Origin: Calidifontimicrobium sp964618555
Lineage (GTDB): Bacteria > Pseudomonadota > Gammaproteobacteria > Burkholderiales > Burkholderiaceae_C
Reading direction: 5' to 3'
NCBI GenBank assembly: GCA_964618555.1
Contig: CAZUBF010000001.1
Span: 62,001-126,000 of the forward strand
Length of the DNA: 64,000 nucleotides
Part shown: piece after piece, positions 1 to 8,791 of the stretch
Layout: every line of letters starts with the position of its first letter
How positions within the stretch are numbered: position 1 is the first letter of the stretch
Position numbers and translations under genes: made by a program
Notes under the pieces: model-generated
What the model was told of the DNA's origin: nothing
The model's input: only the letters and a program-made list of their open reading frames with translations
Database searches by the model: none

Positions 1-2
1 CG

Positions 3-1886
3 GACCTGCCGGGGGTCGACTGCGTCTTCGTGCGCCTCGCCACCGGCGCGGCGCCGCAGCTGCGCTTCGTCGCGCAGGGCGCGTATCGCATCGTCTCCTG
101 TGCCGCGGGCGGCTGGTGGCTGGAGGCGCTGGACGCCGCAGGCGACTCGTACTGGGTGCCCGCATTGCCGATGCTGCGCAGCTTCGACGGTCACGACCGC
201 ATCCTCGTCGAGCAGGACGCCGCGGTGCAGGCCTTCGGCGCCACCGATGGCGGCGTCGAGGTGGCGTTCGAGGCGCCTGCCGGCTTAGACCTGACCTGGG
301 CGGTGTGGCGCGTCGCCCCGCAGGCCCGTTCCATCGCCGCCGAGCTGCAGACGCTGCTGAACCTCGAGCGCACGCGCACCTACCTGTGGAACTCGCAAGC
401 GACGATCGGCCTGCCGGCCGAGCTGTACGTGCACCTGGTCGACGGTCGCGTCTACCAGAACGCGTGGGCCTGGCCGCGCAAGTGGAAGTTCTGCTGCGAC
501 CTCGACGCCTACGAGATCTTCCTGCGCTTCGCCGGGCTCGAGCGGGCCACCGGCAAGCGGCTGTACCGGCTGCTGCGGCTGCAGCTGCTGCTGTCGACGC
601 TGGCGCGCCAGGCGGCCGACGGCGGCTGGACCCACGGCGAGTGGACCGACGGCAACGAGTGCCACGTGCGCTTCATGGCCGGCGCGCTGCTGCTGCTGGA
701 GAACGCGCTCGACGAGTGGCCCGACGACGCGGTGCGCGCCGCGCTGGCGCGCGGGGTCGACTTCGTCGCCAGGCGCGCCGACCGCACCGACCTCGGCTTG
801 TGGTTCCTGCACGACTCGGTGGAGGAGAGCGCCGAGGCGATGGACGAGATGCACCGCCAGACCGGCGCGATCGTCAGGCACTTCGGCGCCTGGACGCCGA
901 GCCGCTTCCTGGGCAAGTCGGTCACCAACAAGATGATCCTCAATACGCACGTCGACGCCCTGGTGGTGCTGCAGCGACATCGGCAGATCACCGGCGACGC
1001 ACGCCACGCCGAGGCCATCGCCTCCGCGCTGGCGGCCACGCGCGCACTGCTGGCGTTGCGCCCCGTGCCATGGCTGTACGCGCTGGTCGGTGGGGCGCTG
1101 CGGCTGACCATGCTGCCGGCCGACGACGCCGCACGGCTGCCGCTGCCGGCGCGCGTGGTGAAGCGGCTGGCCAACCGCCACCTGCTGAACAACCTGTGGC
1201 GCATCAAGCACCGCTGGCCGCGCATCGTGATGCCCGGCGGCTTCATCGACCGCCACCTGGGGCCGCTGCAGTTCAGCCCCAAGTACCACCCGATCAACGT
1301 GATGGACCTGGTGCGGCTGTGGCGCTGCTTCCCCGACGAACCGCTGGGGCCGGTGATCGACGACGCGGTGCGCTTCGTGATGGAGCGCGACCGCGCCACG
1401 CTGCGCTGGTGGACCGAATCGCGCCCGCGGCGCTTCGCGATCGGCGCCTTCGGCGAGGCGCTGGTGCAGCTGTGCGCGCTGCGCCCCGACGCCGGGCACC
1501 ACCGCCACCTGGCGCAGGTGCTGCTGCTGGACGCCGACCTGCAGCTGGGTCTGCCGCCGTCGCTGCACGGCGCCAACGCCGAGATCGTTCCCGTCGCGCG
1601 TCAGCTGCCTTGCCCCAGTGCCGTCCACCCGCGGTTGATCGTGGGCAACCTGGGCACGCGCGAGCGCCCCGCGCTGCTGGTGGTCAACCCCACCAGGGAC
1701 GCGCTGCCCCTGCATTGGGAGACCCCGCCGCCGGCCGGCCTGGCGTGGACGGCCACCGACGCCAAGGGCGCGGCAAACCCGTCGGATGGCACGAAAGTGC
1801 CCGCGCGCGGCCACCTGTGGGGGCTGGCGCGGCCCCATGATGCTGGCCACGCCGAAGACACCCTGGCACGAGAGCCCGAAGCATGA
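3..1886 (+). CDS. Uncharacterised protein of the EPS locus (5' end outside window)
   Basis: The reading frame is open from base 3, so the true start lies upstream; the first internal start codon is a GTG at 30. About 628 residues are visible and I do not recognise the family. The middle part is helix-rich, with aromatic, acidic segments such as GGWTHGEWTDGNE and NTHVDALVVLQRH. This is the sort of composition seen in alpha/alpha-toroid sugar-processing proteins (epimerases, lyases), but I see no diagnostic catalytic motif. The C-terminal 100 residues look like a small beta domain. The stop overlaps the start of the next gene (a sulfotransferase) by 4 bases (ATGA), so the two are translationally coupled. 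A role in polysaccharide modification is inferred from context only. Confidence 0.7.
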   Translation, partial: DLPGVDCVFVRLATGAAPQLRFVAQGAYRIVSCAAGGWWLEALDAAGDSYWVPALPMLRSFDGHDRILVEQDAAVQAFGATDGGVEVAFEAPAGLDLTWAVWRVAPQARSIAAELQTLLNLERTRTYLWNSQATIGLPAELYVHLVDGRVYQNAWAWPRKWKFCCDLDAYEIFLRFAGLERATGKRLYRLLRLQLLLSTLARQAADGGWTHGEWTDGNECHVRFMAGALLLLENALDEWPDDAVRAALARGVDFVARRADRTDLGLWFLHDSVEESAEAMDEMHRQTGAIVRHFGAWTPSRFLGKSVTNKMILNTHVDALVVLQRHRQITGDARHAEAIASALAATRALLALRPVPWLYALVGGALRLTMLPADDAARLPLPARVVKRLANRHLLNNLWRIKHRWPRIVMPGGFIDRHLGPLQFSPKYHPINVMDLVRLWRCFPDEPLGPVIDDAVRFVMERDRATLRWWTESRPRRFAIGAFGEALVQLCALRPDAGHHRHLAQVLLLDADLQLGLPPSLHGANAEIVPVARQLPCPSAVHPRLIVGNLGTRERPALLVVNPTRDALPLHWETPPPAGLAWTATDAKGAANPSDGTKVPARGHLWGLARPHDAGHAEDTLAREPEA

Positions 1887-2593
1887 TCATCTCGCACACC
1901 CACAAGTACCTGTTCCTGAAGTCGGTGAAGACCGCCGGCACCAGCATCGAGGCGGCGCTGTCGCAGTCGTGCGCCGGCGACGACGTGGTGACCCCGCTGG
2001 GCGACTTCTCGCACAACCGCGACGAGACCGGCGGCATGGTGCACCGCGCGATGAACGCCGAGACCCTGCCCTGGTGGGACCGCGAGACCATCGGCCAGCA
2101 CGTCGACGCCGAGACGATGCGCCGCCACCTGCCGCCCGAGGTGTGGCGCGCCTACTGCAAGTTCAGCATCGCGCGCAACCCCTGGGACCGCGTGGTGTCG
2201 CTGTTCGCGTGGAAAACGCGCAACGACCCGTCGATGAAGCCGAAGAAGGGCCTGATCCACAAGCTGGGCGTGCCGTTCGACGAGCTGGCCGAGCTGCGGC
2301 GCAACTTCAGCGCCTTCGTGCAGCGCGGCTTCGAGACCAACGACCGCTTCTACATCCTCGACGGCGAGCCGTGCACCGACTTCATGATCCGCTACGAGCA
2401 CATGAACGACGACCTGGCGGCGCTGGCAAGCAAGCTGGGCCTGCCGCCGCTGAACGTGCCTCGGCTGAAGACCGGCATCCGGCCCGGGCAATACCACTAC
2501 TCGCAGTACTACGACGAGGCGACCAAGGTACTGGTGGGGGATCGGCATGCGCACGACCTGCGCTTGTTCGGGTACCGGTTCCAAACCGTCTGA
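1883..2593 (+). CDS. Sulfotransferase (family 2-like)
   Basis: This 236-residue protein would transfer a sulfuryl group from PAPS to a carbohydrate hydroxyl. The N-terminus holds the 5'-phosphosulfate-binding loop (LKSVKTAGTSIE, residues about 12-23). The 3'-phosphate-binding segment FSIARNPWDRVVSLF follows near residue 95, with the Arg and the W-D-R expected of the family. The length is typical of compact bacterial carbohydrate sulfotransferases, and there is no signal peptide, so it acts in the cytoplasm. It starts inside the stop codon of the upstream gene. It is one of three sulfotransferases here, and the PAPS-making genes lie about 42 kb downstream. The acceptor sugar cannot be read from the sequence. 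Confidence 0.9.
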   Translation: MIISHTHKYLFLKSVKTAGTSIEAALSQSCAGDDVVTPLGDFSHNRDETGGMVHRAMNAETLPWWDRETIGQHVDAETMRRHLPPEVWRAYCKFSIARNPWDRVVSLFAWKTRNDPSMKPKKGLIHKLGVPFDELAELRRNFSAFVQRGFETNDRFYILDGEPCTDFMIRYEHMNDDLAALASKLGLPPLNVPRLKTGIRPGQYHYSQYYDEATKVLVGDRHAHDLRLFGYRFQTV

Positions 2594-2672
2594 CCGCTGC
2601 CCGCCAACCGGGGGCGACGTGTACGCAGGATCGGGCGAACTGTCGACACTGCTTGCGGGGACGCACAACTTC

Positions 2673-2679
2673 GAGGGAG
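2673..2679 (+). promoter_or_regulatory. Ribosome binding site that sets the start at 2687
   Basis: The purine run GAGGGAG sits 7 bases before the ATG at 2687. This ATG is in a different frame from the body of the gene and opens the conserved-looking N-terminus MFEYRPQPHWPKLAW. The site therefore supports the view that the gene begins here and is broken at the G tract 66 bases further on. Confidence 0.6.
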
Positions 2680-2686
2680 TCGCCAA

Positions 2687-4205
2687 ATGTTCGAGTACCG
2701 GCCGCAACCCCATTGGCCGAAGCTCGCGTGGGTCGCCGAGATTGGCGCCCACGGGGGGGGGGGTACTCGTGCGGCATGGCACGGGTGTCGAGACGCGACC
2801 GCAGTGGTTCGCAGAGGCCGTCTGGGCGGGTGAGTTCGACGACGGAGACTTCGACCAGACCGACATCGTGTTTGGATCGGGCGCACGACTGCGCGACGGA
2901 CGGGCGACCTTCGTCTCGTCGGCGAGTACCGTCGACCGGCTGCAGTGGCTGGAGGTGGGTGATCGCCGCTACGTATCGAATTCGCTGCCCTGCCTGCTGG
3001 CGGTCGGCGGCGTCAAGGTGGTGCCGCACTACCTCGGCTATCCGGATCTGTTTCGCACCATCATCCAGGGCGTCGACAAGTACGAACGCATAGTCCCCAC
3101 CCAATCAGGCGTCCTCCGGTTGTGCTATTTCCGCAACCTCATCTGGGATAGCGGGGAGATGCGCGAGACGGACAAGCCGCAAGTCATGAGGGACTTCTCA
3201 ACGTTCGAGGGCTACCGCGGATTCCTGAGTACGTCGCTGGCCGCGGTGACGCGCAACATGCGCGCACCGCAACGGATGCAACGCTTCGAACTGATCAGCG
3301 CACTGTCATCGGGCTACGACTCGACGACGGCCGCCGTGCTTGGGCGGGAGTGCGGCATGGGGCCGGCCTTCTCGTTCCGTACGGCGCGCGGCGGCGAACC
3401 CGACCATGGGCAGGCTGTGGCCGACGCACTGGGACTGGAGCTGGCATTTGTCGAGCGCACGGCTTGGCGTACCGAAGGCGCGGCCGAGATCCCGTACTTG
3501 GCGGCGAGCGCGCTCGGCCCCGACGTGCTGTTCAGTTCCGCGAAGCAGTACCTGCAGGACCGCGTGCTGCTGACCGGCTTCCACGGCGACAAGGTCTGGG
3601 GCAAGGACACCGTGGCGCTCGGTGCAGACATCGTGCGCGGCGACGCATCGGGGCTGTCGTTCACCGAGCACCGGCTTGCACTTGGCTGCATCCACCTGCC
3701 GGTTCCCTTCCTCGGCGTGCGACAGATCCGCGACGTGCACCGCCTGAGCCACAGCGATGCGCTGAAGGCCTGGGACGTGCCTGGCGATTACTCCAGGCCG
3801 GTCGCGCGCCGCATCGTCGAGGACGCAGGCGTGCCTCGCGAAGCCTTCGGCATCCGCAAGAAGGCGGCGACGAACTTGTTTCGACAGGGCGAGGCCCGGC
3901 TTACCGATGAGAGCCTGCGCCTGTACCACGCCTGGCTGAGGGTGAACCGACAGCACTGGACGGATGCCGGCTTGCCGCCCCCGGACGCGCCGGGTGGCAT
4001 GTACCTCGCCGCCGCGAAGCGCTTGTACCTGCTCGGGCGCGTCCGCCGCGCCTTGCAGCGCATCATGCCTGCCGGCGTCGCGCAGGGCATGGCGGATGCC
4101 GAGACCCGGCTGCAGAGACGGGTGACGCGCCGCTTGAACATGATCGATCATGTGTTCCCGTGGGCCGTGGCCGCCGCAGGGGCGCAGTACGCGGACAAGG
4201 CCTAG
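2687..4205 (+). CDS. Asparagine-synthase-like amidotransferase, frame broken at an 11-G tract
   Basis: The body carries the adenylating PP-loop as ALSSGYDSTT (about residue 206), a variant of SGGxDS, followed by the all-alpha/beta asparagine synthase fold. No N-terminal Cys is present, so glutamine hydrolysis is not expected. Starting from the ATG at 2687 (good Shine-Dalgarno), the frame reads MFEYRPQPHWPKLAWVAEIG and then enters 11 consecutive G (2753-2763), after which it terminates early. Removing one G joins this N-terminus to the long downstream frame (VLVRHGTGVETRPQWFAEAVW and onward). Read without correction, the long frame would have to start upstream inside the sulfotransferase gene with unconvincing sequence. 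This is either a slippage/phase-variation site or a sequencing indel. Proteins of this type are common in exosortase-type EPS loci, where they are presumed to amidate the polymer. Confidence 0.75.
2753..2763 (+). repeat. Homopolymeric G tract (11 G)
   Basis: Eleven consecutive G lie 66 bases into the asparagine-synthase-like gene. A tract of 3n+1 G (10 or 7) would put the well-supported start in frame with the catalytic body; 11 does not. Mononucleotide tracts of this length are prone to slippage in replication and also in sequencing. Confidence 0.8.
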
Positions 4206-4435
4206 GGAGCCCTCGCGCCGGTTCATGAGTGTCGAATTTCCTTGCACCCCTGAGTCGCGGCATTGACGGGGGCCTCGCTGAAGGGCACAAGGCGAAGTGG
4301 TGTGATTCGTGCTTGGGTTCGTAGCGGGCGTTTGACCGTGCCGCCGCGTCATGGCGGCGTTGCACGGCTAGGGCACACCTGATCAAGCACGGGGCACCAC
4401 GGGGCCGGCCGACGCTGCCCTGAGATTGCGGCAAT

Positions 4436-4440
4436 AGGAG
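4436..4440 (+). promoter_or_regulatory. Ribosome binding site of the RTX gene
   Basis: AGGAG is placed 7 bases before the ATG at 4448 (a second ATG follows at once), which fixes the start of the long repeat protein. The 242-base gap upstream (4206-4447) holds no gene I can support. Confidence 0.6.
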
Positions 4441-4447
4441 CAGTTCG

Positions 4448-7400
4448 ATGATGCACACATACAACTTCTTCTGGTACGGCGGCGCGACGCCGGACTTCGT
4501 CTGGCAGGCGGCGACCAGCCTGAAGATCGACGTCTTCGAGGACCAGTCGACACCCGAGAACGATGTCGTCTTCCGGTTCCGCAACATCATCGACAACGGC
4601 TACGACGAGGGCATCATCGCCAACCTGTTTCTCGACAGGGGCGACACTGGCGACATGCTGGCCAGCGTCACGATGGGCCCGGAGTCCGGCGGGGTGACCT
4701 TCCTGACGCCTGGCGATATCGACGTCAACAACCTCAGCAGCAGCTGGGCCAGCTTCGTCAACTTCGGTCGCGTGGCGCTGACGCCCGAGATGTCTTGGGG
4801 ACGAGAGCTGGGCGTACCCGGAAGTCGAAGCGGCGTCAACCCAGGCGAGTACTTCTCGCTGCGCGCGACGCTGGGGACCGGTTACGACTTCTCCGACGTT
4901 GTCAGCGCGATGAACCTCGGACTCGCCGACGGCTACACCGATGCACCGCACTGGGGGCTGATGTCAAGCGACGAGCTCGCTACCTACAAGGCCGAGGCCA
5001 GCGCCGGGCTGCGTTTCGGCATGCTGTTCCATGGCGTGGTGCCAAATTACGTGAACCCCGACGGGCATGGGCTGTACGTCACCGGGTCGCTTGACGGCGT
5101 CAGCGGCCTGCCCGGTCAGGGGCCTGAGGACGACGTCCTGACTGGGACCGCCGGCAACAACGTGCTCGACGGCGGTGCGGGCGCCGACGTGATGATGGGG
5201 CTCGCCGGCGACGACACCTACCACGTGGACAGCTTCGACGACCTGGTGATCGAAGCGGCAGGCCAGGGCACTGACACCATCGTGTCGACGGTGAGCATCG
5301 TTATGCCGGCGAACGTCGAGAATCTGGTACTGCTTGCCTACAGTGCCGACGGCAACGACCTCGACAACGTCATCGTTGCCTCCGATGGCAACAACCAGAT
5401 CGACGCCGGCGCTGGCGTCGACACCATCTCGTATGCCAGCGCAGCAGGCCCGGTGCAGATAGGGCTCGGGCTGTCCAGCATCCAGTCGACGATCAGTAGC
5501 GGCAAAGACCTCCTGCTCAACTTCGAGAACGTGATCGGCAGCGCTTTCAACGACACCCTGTTGGGCAGTGCTGGCGCCAACGTGATCGATGGCGGCCCAG
5601 GCGCCGACACGATGTCGGGTGCGGCGGGCGACGACACCTACATCGTTGACAACGTCGGCGACATCGTCACCGGCGAGGCCGGCGGCGTCGACACGGTGCG
5701 CGCGTCCGTGAACTTCACACTGCCCACCGGCTTCGAGCACTTGGTGCTGACGGGCAGCGCAGCCCTCACCGGCACCGGCAACTCGCTGGCCAACCGGTTG
5801 ACCGGCAACGACGCCGACAACGTGCTGATCGGCCTGGGCGGCAACGACATCCTCGACGGTGGCGCGGGCAACGACCGCATGGAAGGCGGCGCCTACAACG
5901 ACACCTACATCGTCGACAGCGCCGGCGACGTCGTCGTCGAACTCGCCGGCGAGGGCACCGACACCGTCGAGGCGTCGGTGAGCTACACGCTGGGCGCCAA
6001 CGTCGAGAAGCTGGTGCTCACCGGCAGCGCGGCGCTGACGGGCACCGGCAACGGATCCAGCAATACGCTGGTCGGCAACGATGCGGCGAACGCGCTGTAC
6101 GGGCTGGAAGGCAACGACACGCTCGACGGCGGCGGCGGCGCCGACCAGATGGCCGGCGGGGCGGGCAACGACAAGTACATCGTCGATCACGCCGGCGATG
6201 TCGTCACCGAGCTGTCGGGGCAGGGCACCGACACCGTCGAGGCGTCGGTGAGCTACACGCTGGCTGCCAATGTCGAGAACCTGACGCTCACCGGAGGCGC
6301 CGCGCTTACGGGTACCGGCAACACGCTGGCCAACGTCATCACCGGCAACGCCGCGGCCAACGTGCTGTACGGGCTGGCGGGCAACGACACGCTGGACGGC
6401 GGTGCCGGCGCAGACACGCTGCACGGCGGCACCGGCAACGACACCCTCGTGGTCGACAACGCGGGCGACGTAGTCGTCGAGCTGGCGGGCGAGGGCACCG
6501 ACACCGTCAAGAGCAGCATCAGCTACACGCTGGGCGCCAACGTCGAGAACCTCACGTTGACCGGCTCCGCGGCGCTGGACGGCACCGGCAACGAACTGGC
6601 GAACTGGCTCACCGGCAACAGCGGTGCCAACCAGCTGAACGGCGCGGCCGGCGACGACAAGCTGATCGGCGGCGCCGGCCAGGACACGCTGACCGGTGGC
6701 CTGGGTGCGGACACCTTCGACTTCAATGCGCTGGCCGACTCGGTGGTGGGTGCTGGCCGTGACCTGGTGACCGACTTCAACCACGCGCAGGGCGACCGGC
6801 TGGACCTGTACTCGATCGACGCCAATACGTCGCTCAGCGGCAACCAGAAGTTCACCTTCATCGGCGACGCGTCGTTCTCGGGCGTGGCCGGCCAGTTGCG
6901 CGCCGTCGTCGGCGGCATCGCCGGCGGCACGCTGGTGCAGGCCGACGTCAATGGCGACAGCGTGGCCGACCTCGAGATCGGCCTGGCCGGCGTCACGGTG
7001 CCGCTGGTGGCGGCCGACTTCGTCTCGGTGATCGACGGCAGCGGTACGCCGCCGGGCGGTGGCGGCGGTGGCGGTGGGGGCACACCCGGCATCACCGTCG
7101 AAGGCGACGAAGGCGACAACCTGATCGCTGCCAGCAACGGCGACGACCACCTCGACGGCAAGGGGGGCACCGACACGGTGTCGTATGCCGACGCGGCGGG
7201 CGCGGTGAAGGTCAGCATCAGCCTGACGAGCATCCAGGCCACCGGCGGCAGCGGCAACGACCGCGTGCTCAATTTCGAGAACGTGATCGGCAGCGCCTTC
7301 GGCGACACGCTGTCGGGCAACACCGGCGCCAACGTCATCGATGGCGGTGCCGGTGCCGATACGATGTCGGGCGGCAGCGGCGACGACACCTACATCGTCG

Positions 7401-8788
7401 ACGACCTCGGCGACGTCGTCACCGGCGACACGGGTGGAACCGACACGGTGCGCTCGTCGGTGAATTTCACGCTGCCCACCGGCTTCGAGCACCTGGTGCT
7501 CACCGGCAACGCGGCCGTCACCGGCAGCGGCAACTCGCTGGCCAACCGGCTGACCGGCAACGACGCGGACAACGTGCTGATCGGCCTGGGCGGCAACGAC
7601 ATCCTCGACGGTGGGGCGGGCAACGACCGCATGGAAGGCGGCACCTACCACGACACCTACATCGTCGACAGCATCGGCGACGTCGTGGTCGAGCTCGCCG
7701 GCGGGGGCACCGACACCGTCGAAGCCTCGGTGAGCTACACGCTGGGCGCCAACGTCGAGAAGCTGGTGCTCGCCGGCAGCGCGGCACTCACCGGCACCGG
7801 CAATGCGCTGGGCAATACGATCACCGGCAACGCAGCGGCCAACGTGCTGTACGGGCTGGAGGGCAACGACACGCTCGACGGCGGCGGCGGCGCCGACCAG
7901 ATGTTCGGCGGCAGCGGCAACGACACCTACATCGTCGACCACGCCGGCGATGTCGTCACCGAGCTGTCGGGGCAGGGCACCGACACCGTCGAGGCGTCGG
8001 TGAGCTACACGCTGGGCGCCAACGTCGAGAAGCTCGTGCTGACCGGCTCGGCGGGGCTCACCGGCACCGGGAATACGCTGGCCAATACGATCACCGGCAA
8101 CGACGGCGACAACACGCTGTACGGCATGTCCGGAAGCGATACCCTCGATGGTGGCGCGGGCGACGACACGCTGATCGGCGGCACGGGCAACGACATCTAC
8201 GTCGTCGACGGCCCTGGCGACGTCGTCGTCGAGCTCGCGGGCGAGGGTACCGACACGATCAAGAGCGGCTTCGACTTCAGCCTGGCGTCGGTGGCCAACG
8301 TCGAGAAGCTGACGCTGACCGGCACGGCCGACCTCGACGGCACCGGCAACGACCTGGCCAACACGCTCACCGGCAACACCGGCGACAACCACCTCGACGG
8401 CGGCGCCGGCAACGACATCCTGGACGGCGACAAGGGCACCGATACGCTCGTCGGCGGCCTGGGCGCCGACAAGTTCGACTTCAACGCGGTCACCGACTCG
8501 GCCGTGGGTGCCCTGCGCGACCTGGTGATGGACTTCGACCGCAGCCAGGGCGACAAGATCGACGTCTCGACGATCGACGCCAGCACGCTGCTCACCGGGA
8601 ACCAGAAGTTCGTGTTCGTCGCCGACGCGGCCTTCTCCGGCACGGCCGGCGAGCTTCGCGCCGTCACGGGCGGCATTGCGGGTGGCACGCTGGTGCAGCT
8701 CGACGTCAACGGCGACGGCGCGGCCGACATGGAGATCGGCCTCGTCGGCGTCAGCGACCCGATGCTGGCGGGCGACTTCGTGCTCTGA
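4448..8788 (+). CDS. Large RTX-type calcium-binding repeat protein with serralysin-like C-terminal domains
   Basis: This 1446-residue protein has no Sec signal peptide, as expected for type I secretion by a C-terminal signal. Residues 1 to about 215 form a unique N-terminal domain I do not recognise. The rest is built of glycine/aspartate nonapeptides (GGxGxDxxx type, e.g. GLGGNDILDGGAGNDRM) that bind calcium. They alternate with beta segments of the form YIVDxxGDVV...GTDTVEASVSYTLGANVE. Two tandem modules (about residues 310-865 and 890-1446) each end in the same serralysin-type domain (FDFNALxDS...LVTDF...DVNGD), separated by a Gly-rich linker near residue 870. It is probably a surface or matrix protein of the EPS layer. 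No type I exporter is in the window. The metallopeptidase gene starts 3 bases after its stop. Confidence 0.9.
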   Translation: MMHTYNFFWYGGATPDFVWQAATSLKIDVFEDQSTPENDVVFRFRNIIDNGYDEGIIANLFLDRGDTGDMLASVTMGPESGGVTFLTPGDIDVNNLSSSWASFVNFGRVALTPEMSWGRELGVPGSRSGVNPGEYFSLRATLGTGYDFSDVVSAMNLGLADGYTDAPHWGLMSSDELATYKAEASAGLRFGMLFHGVVPNYVNPDGHGLYVTGSLDGVSGLPGQGPEDDVLTGTAGNNVLDGGAGADVMMGLAGDDTYHVDSFDDLVIEAAGQGTDTIVSTVSIVMPANVENLVLLAYSADGNDLDNVIVASDGNNQIDAGAGVDTISYASAAGPVQIGLGLSSIQSTISSGKDLLLNFENVIGSAFNDTLLGSAGANVIDGGPGADTMSGAAGDDTYIVDNVGDIVTGEAGGVDTVRASVNFTLPTGFEHLVLTGSAALTGTGNSLANRLTGNDADNVLIGLGGNDILDGGAGNDRMEGGAYNDTYIVDSAGDVVVELAGEGTDTVEASVSYTLGANVEKLVLTGSAALTGTGNGSSNTLVGNDAANALYGLEGNDTLDGGGGADQMAGGAGNDKYIVDHAGDVVTELSGQGTDTVEASVSYTLAANVENLTLTGGAALTGTGNTLANVITGNAAANVLYGLAGNDTLDGGAGADTLHGGTGNDTLVVDNAGDVVVELAGEGTDTVKSSISYTLGANVENLTLTGSAALDGTGNELANWLTGNSGANQLNGAAGDDKLIGGAGQDTLTGGLGADTFDFNALADSVVGAGRDLVTDFNHAQGDRLDLYSIDANTSLSGNQKFTFIGDASFSGVAGQLRAVVGGIAGGTLVQADVNGDSVADLEIGLAGVTVPLVAADFVSVIDGSGTPPGGGGGGGGGTPGITVEGDEGDNLIAASNGDDHLDGKGGTDTVSYADAAGAVKVSISLTSIQATGGSGNDRVLNFENVIGSAFGDTLSGNTGANVIDGGAGADTMSGGSGDDTYIVDDLGDVVTGDTGGTDTVRSSVNFTLPTGFEHLVLTGNAAVTGSGNSLANRLTGNDADNVLIGLGGNDILDGGAGNDRMEGGTYHDTYIVDSIGDVVVELAGGGTDTVEASVSYTLGANVEKLVLAGSAALTGTGNALGNTITGNAAANVLYGLEGNDTLDGGGGADQMFGGSGNDTYIVDHAGDVVTELSGQGTDTVEASVSYTLGANVEKLVLTGSAGLTGTGNTLANTITGNDGDNTLYGMSGSDTLDGGAGDDTLIGGTGNDIYVVDGPGDVVVELAGEGTDTIKSGFDFSLASVANVEKLTLTGTADLDGTGNDLANTLTGNTGDNHLDGGAGNDILDGDKGTDTLVGGLGADKFDFNAVTDSAVGALRDLVMDFDRSQGDKIDVSTIDASTLLTGNQKFVFVADAAFSGTAGELRAVTGGIAGGTLVQLDVNGDGAADMEIGLVGVSDPMLAGDFVL
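5380..7040 (+). repeat. RTX module 1 (partner of 7122-8785)
   Basis: This segment of about 1.66 kb encodes calcium-binding repeats and a terminal serralysin-like domain. It is matched in the same order by 7122-8785. Landmark peptides occur in both, for example NFENVIGSAF, TGFEHLVLTG and NRLTGNDADNVLIGLGGND, so it looks like an internal tandem duplication. Confidence 0.75.
7122..8785 (+). repeat. RTX module 2 (partner of 5380-7040)
   Basis: This is the second copy of the large module, separated from the first by a Gly-rich linker encoded near 7055-7082. It ends at the protein C-terminus, where the type I secretion signal is expected. It has one ~90-residue repeat fewer than module 1 together with its preceding repeat. 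Confidence 0.75.
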
Positions 8789-8791
8789 CGG

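Noticed and set aside
5380..8785. Regularly spaced repeats as a possible CRISPR array
   Set aside because: They are coding nonapeptide repeats of an RTX protein, imperfect and without unique spacers.
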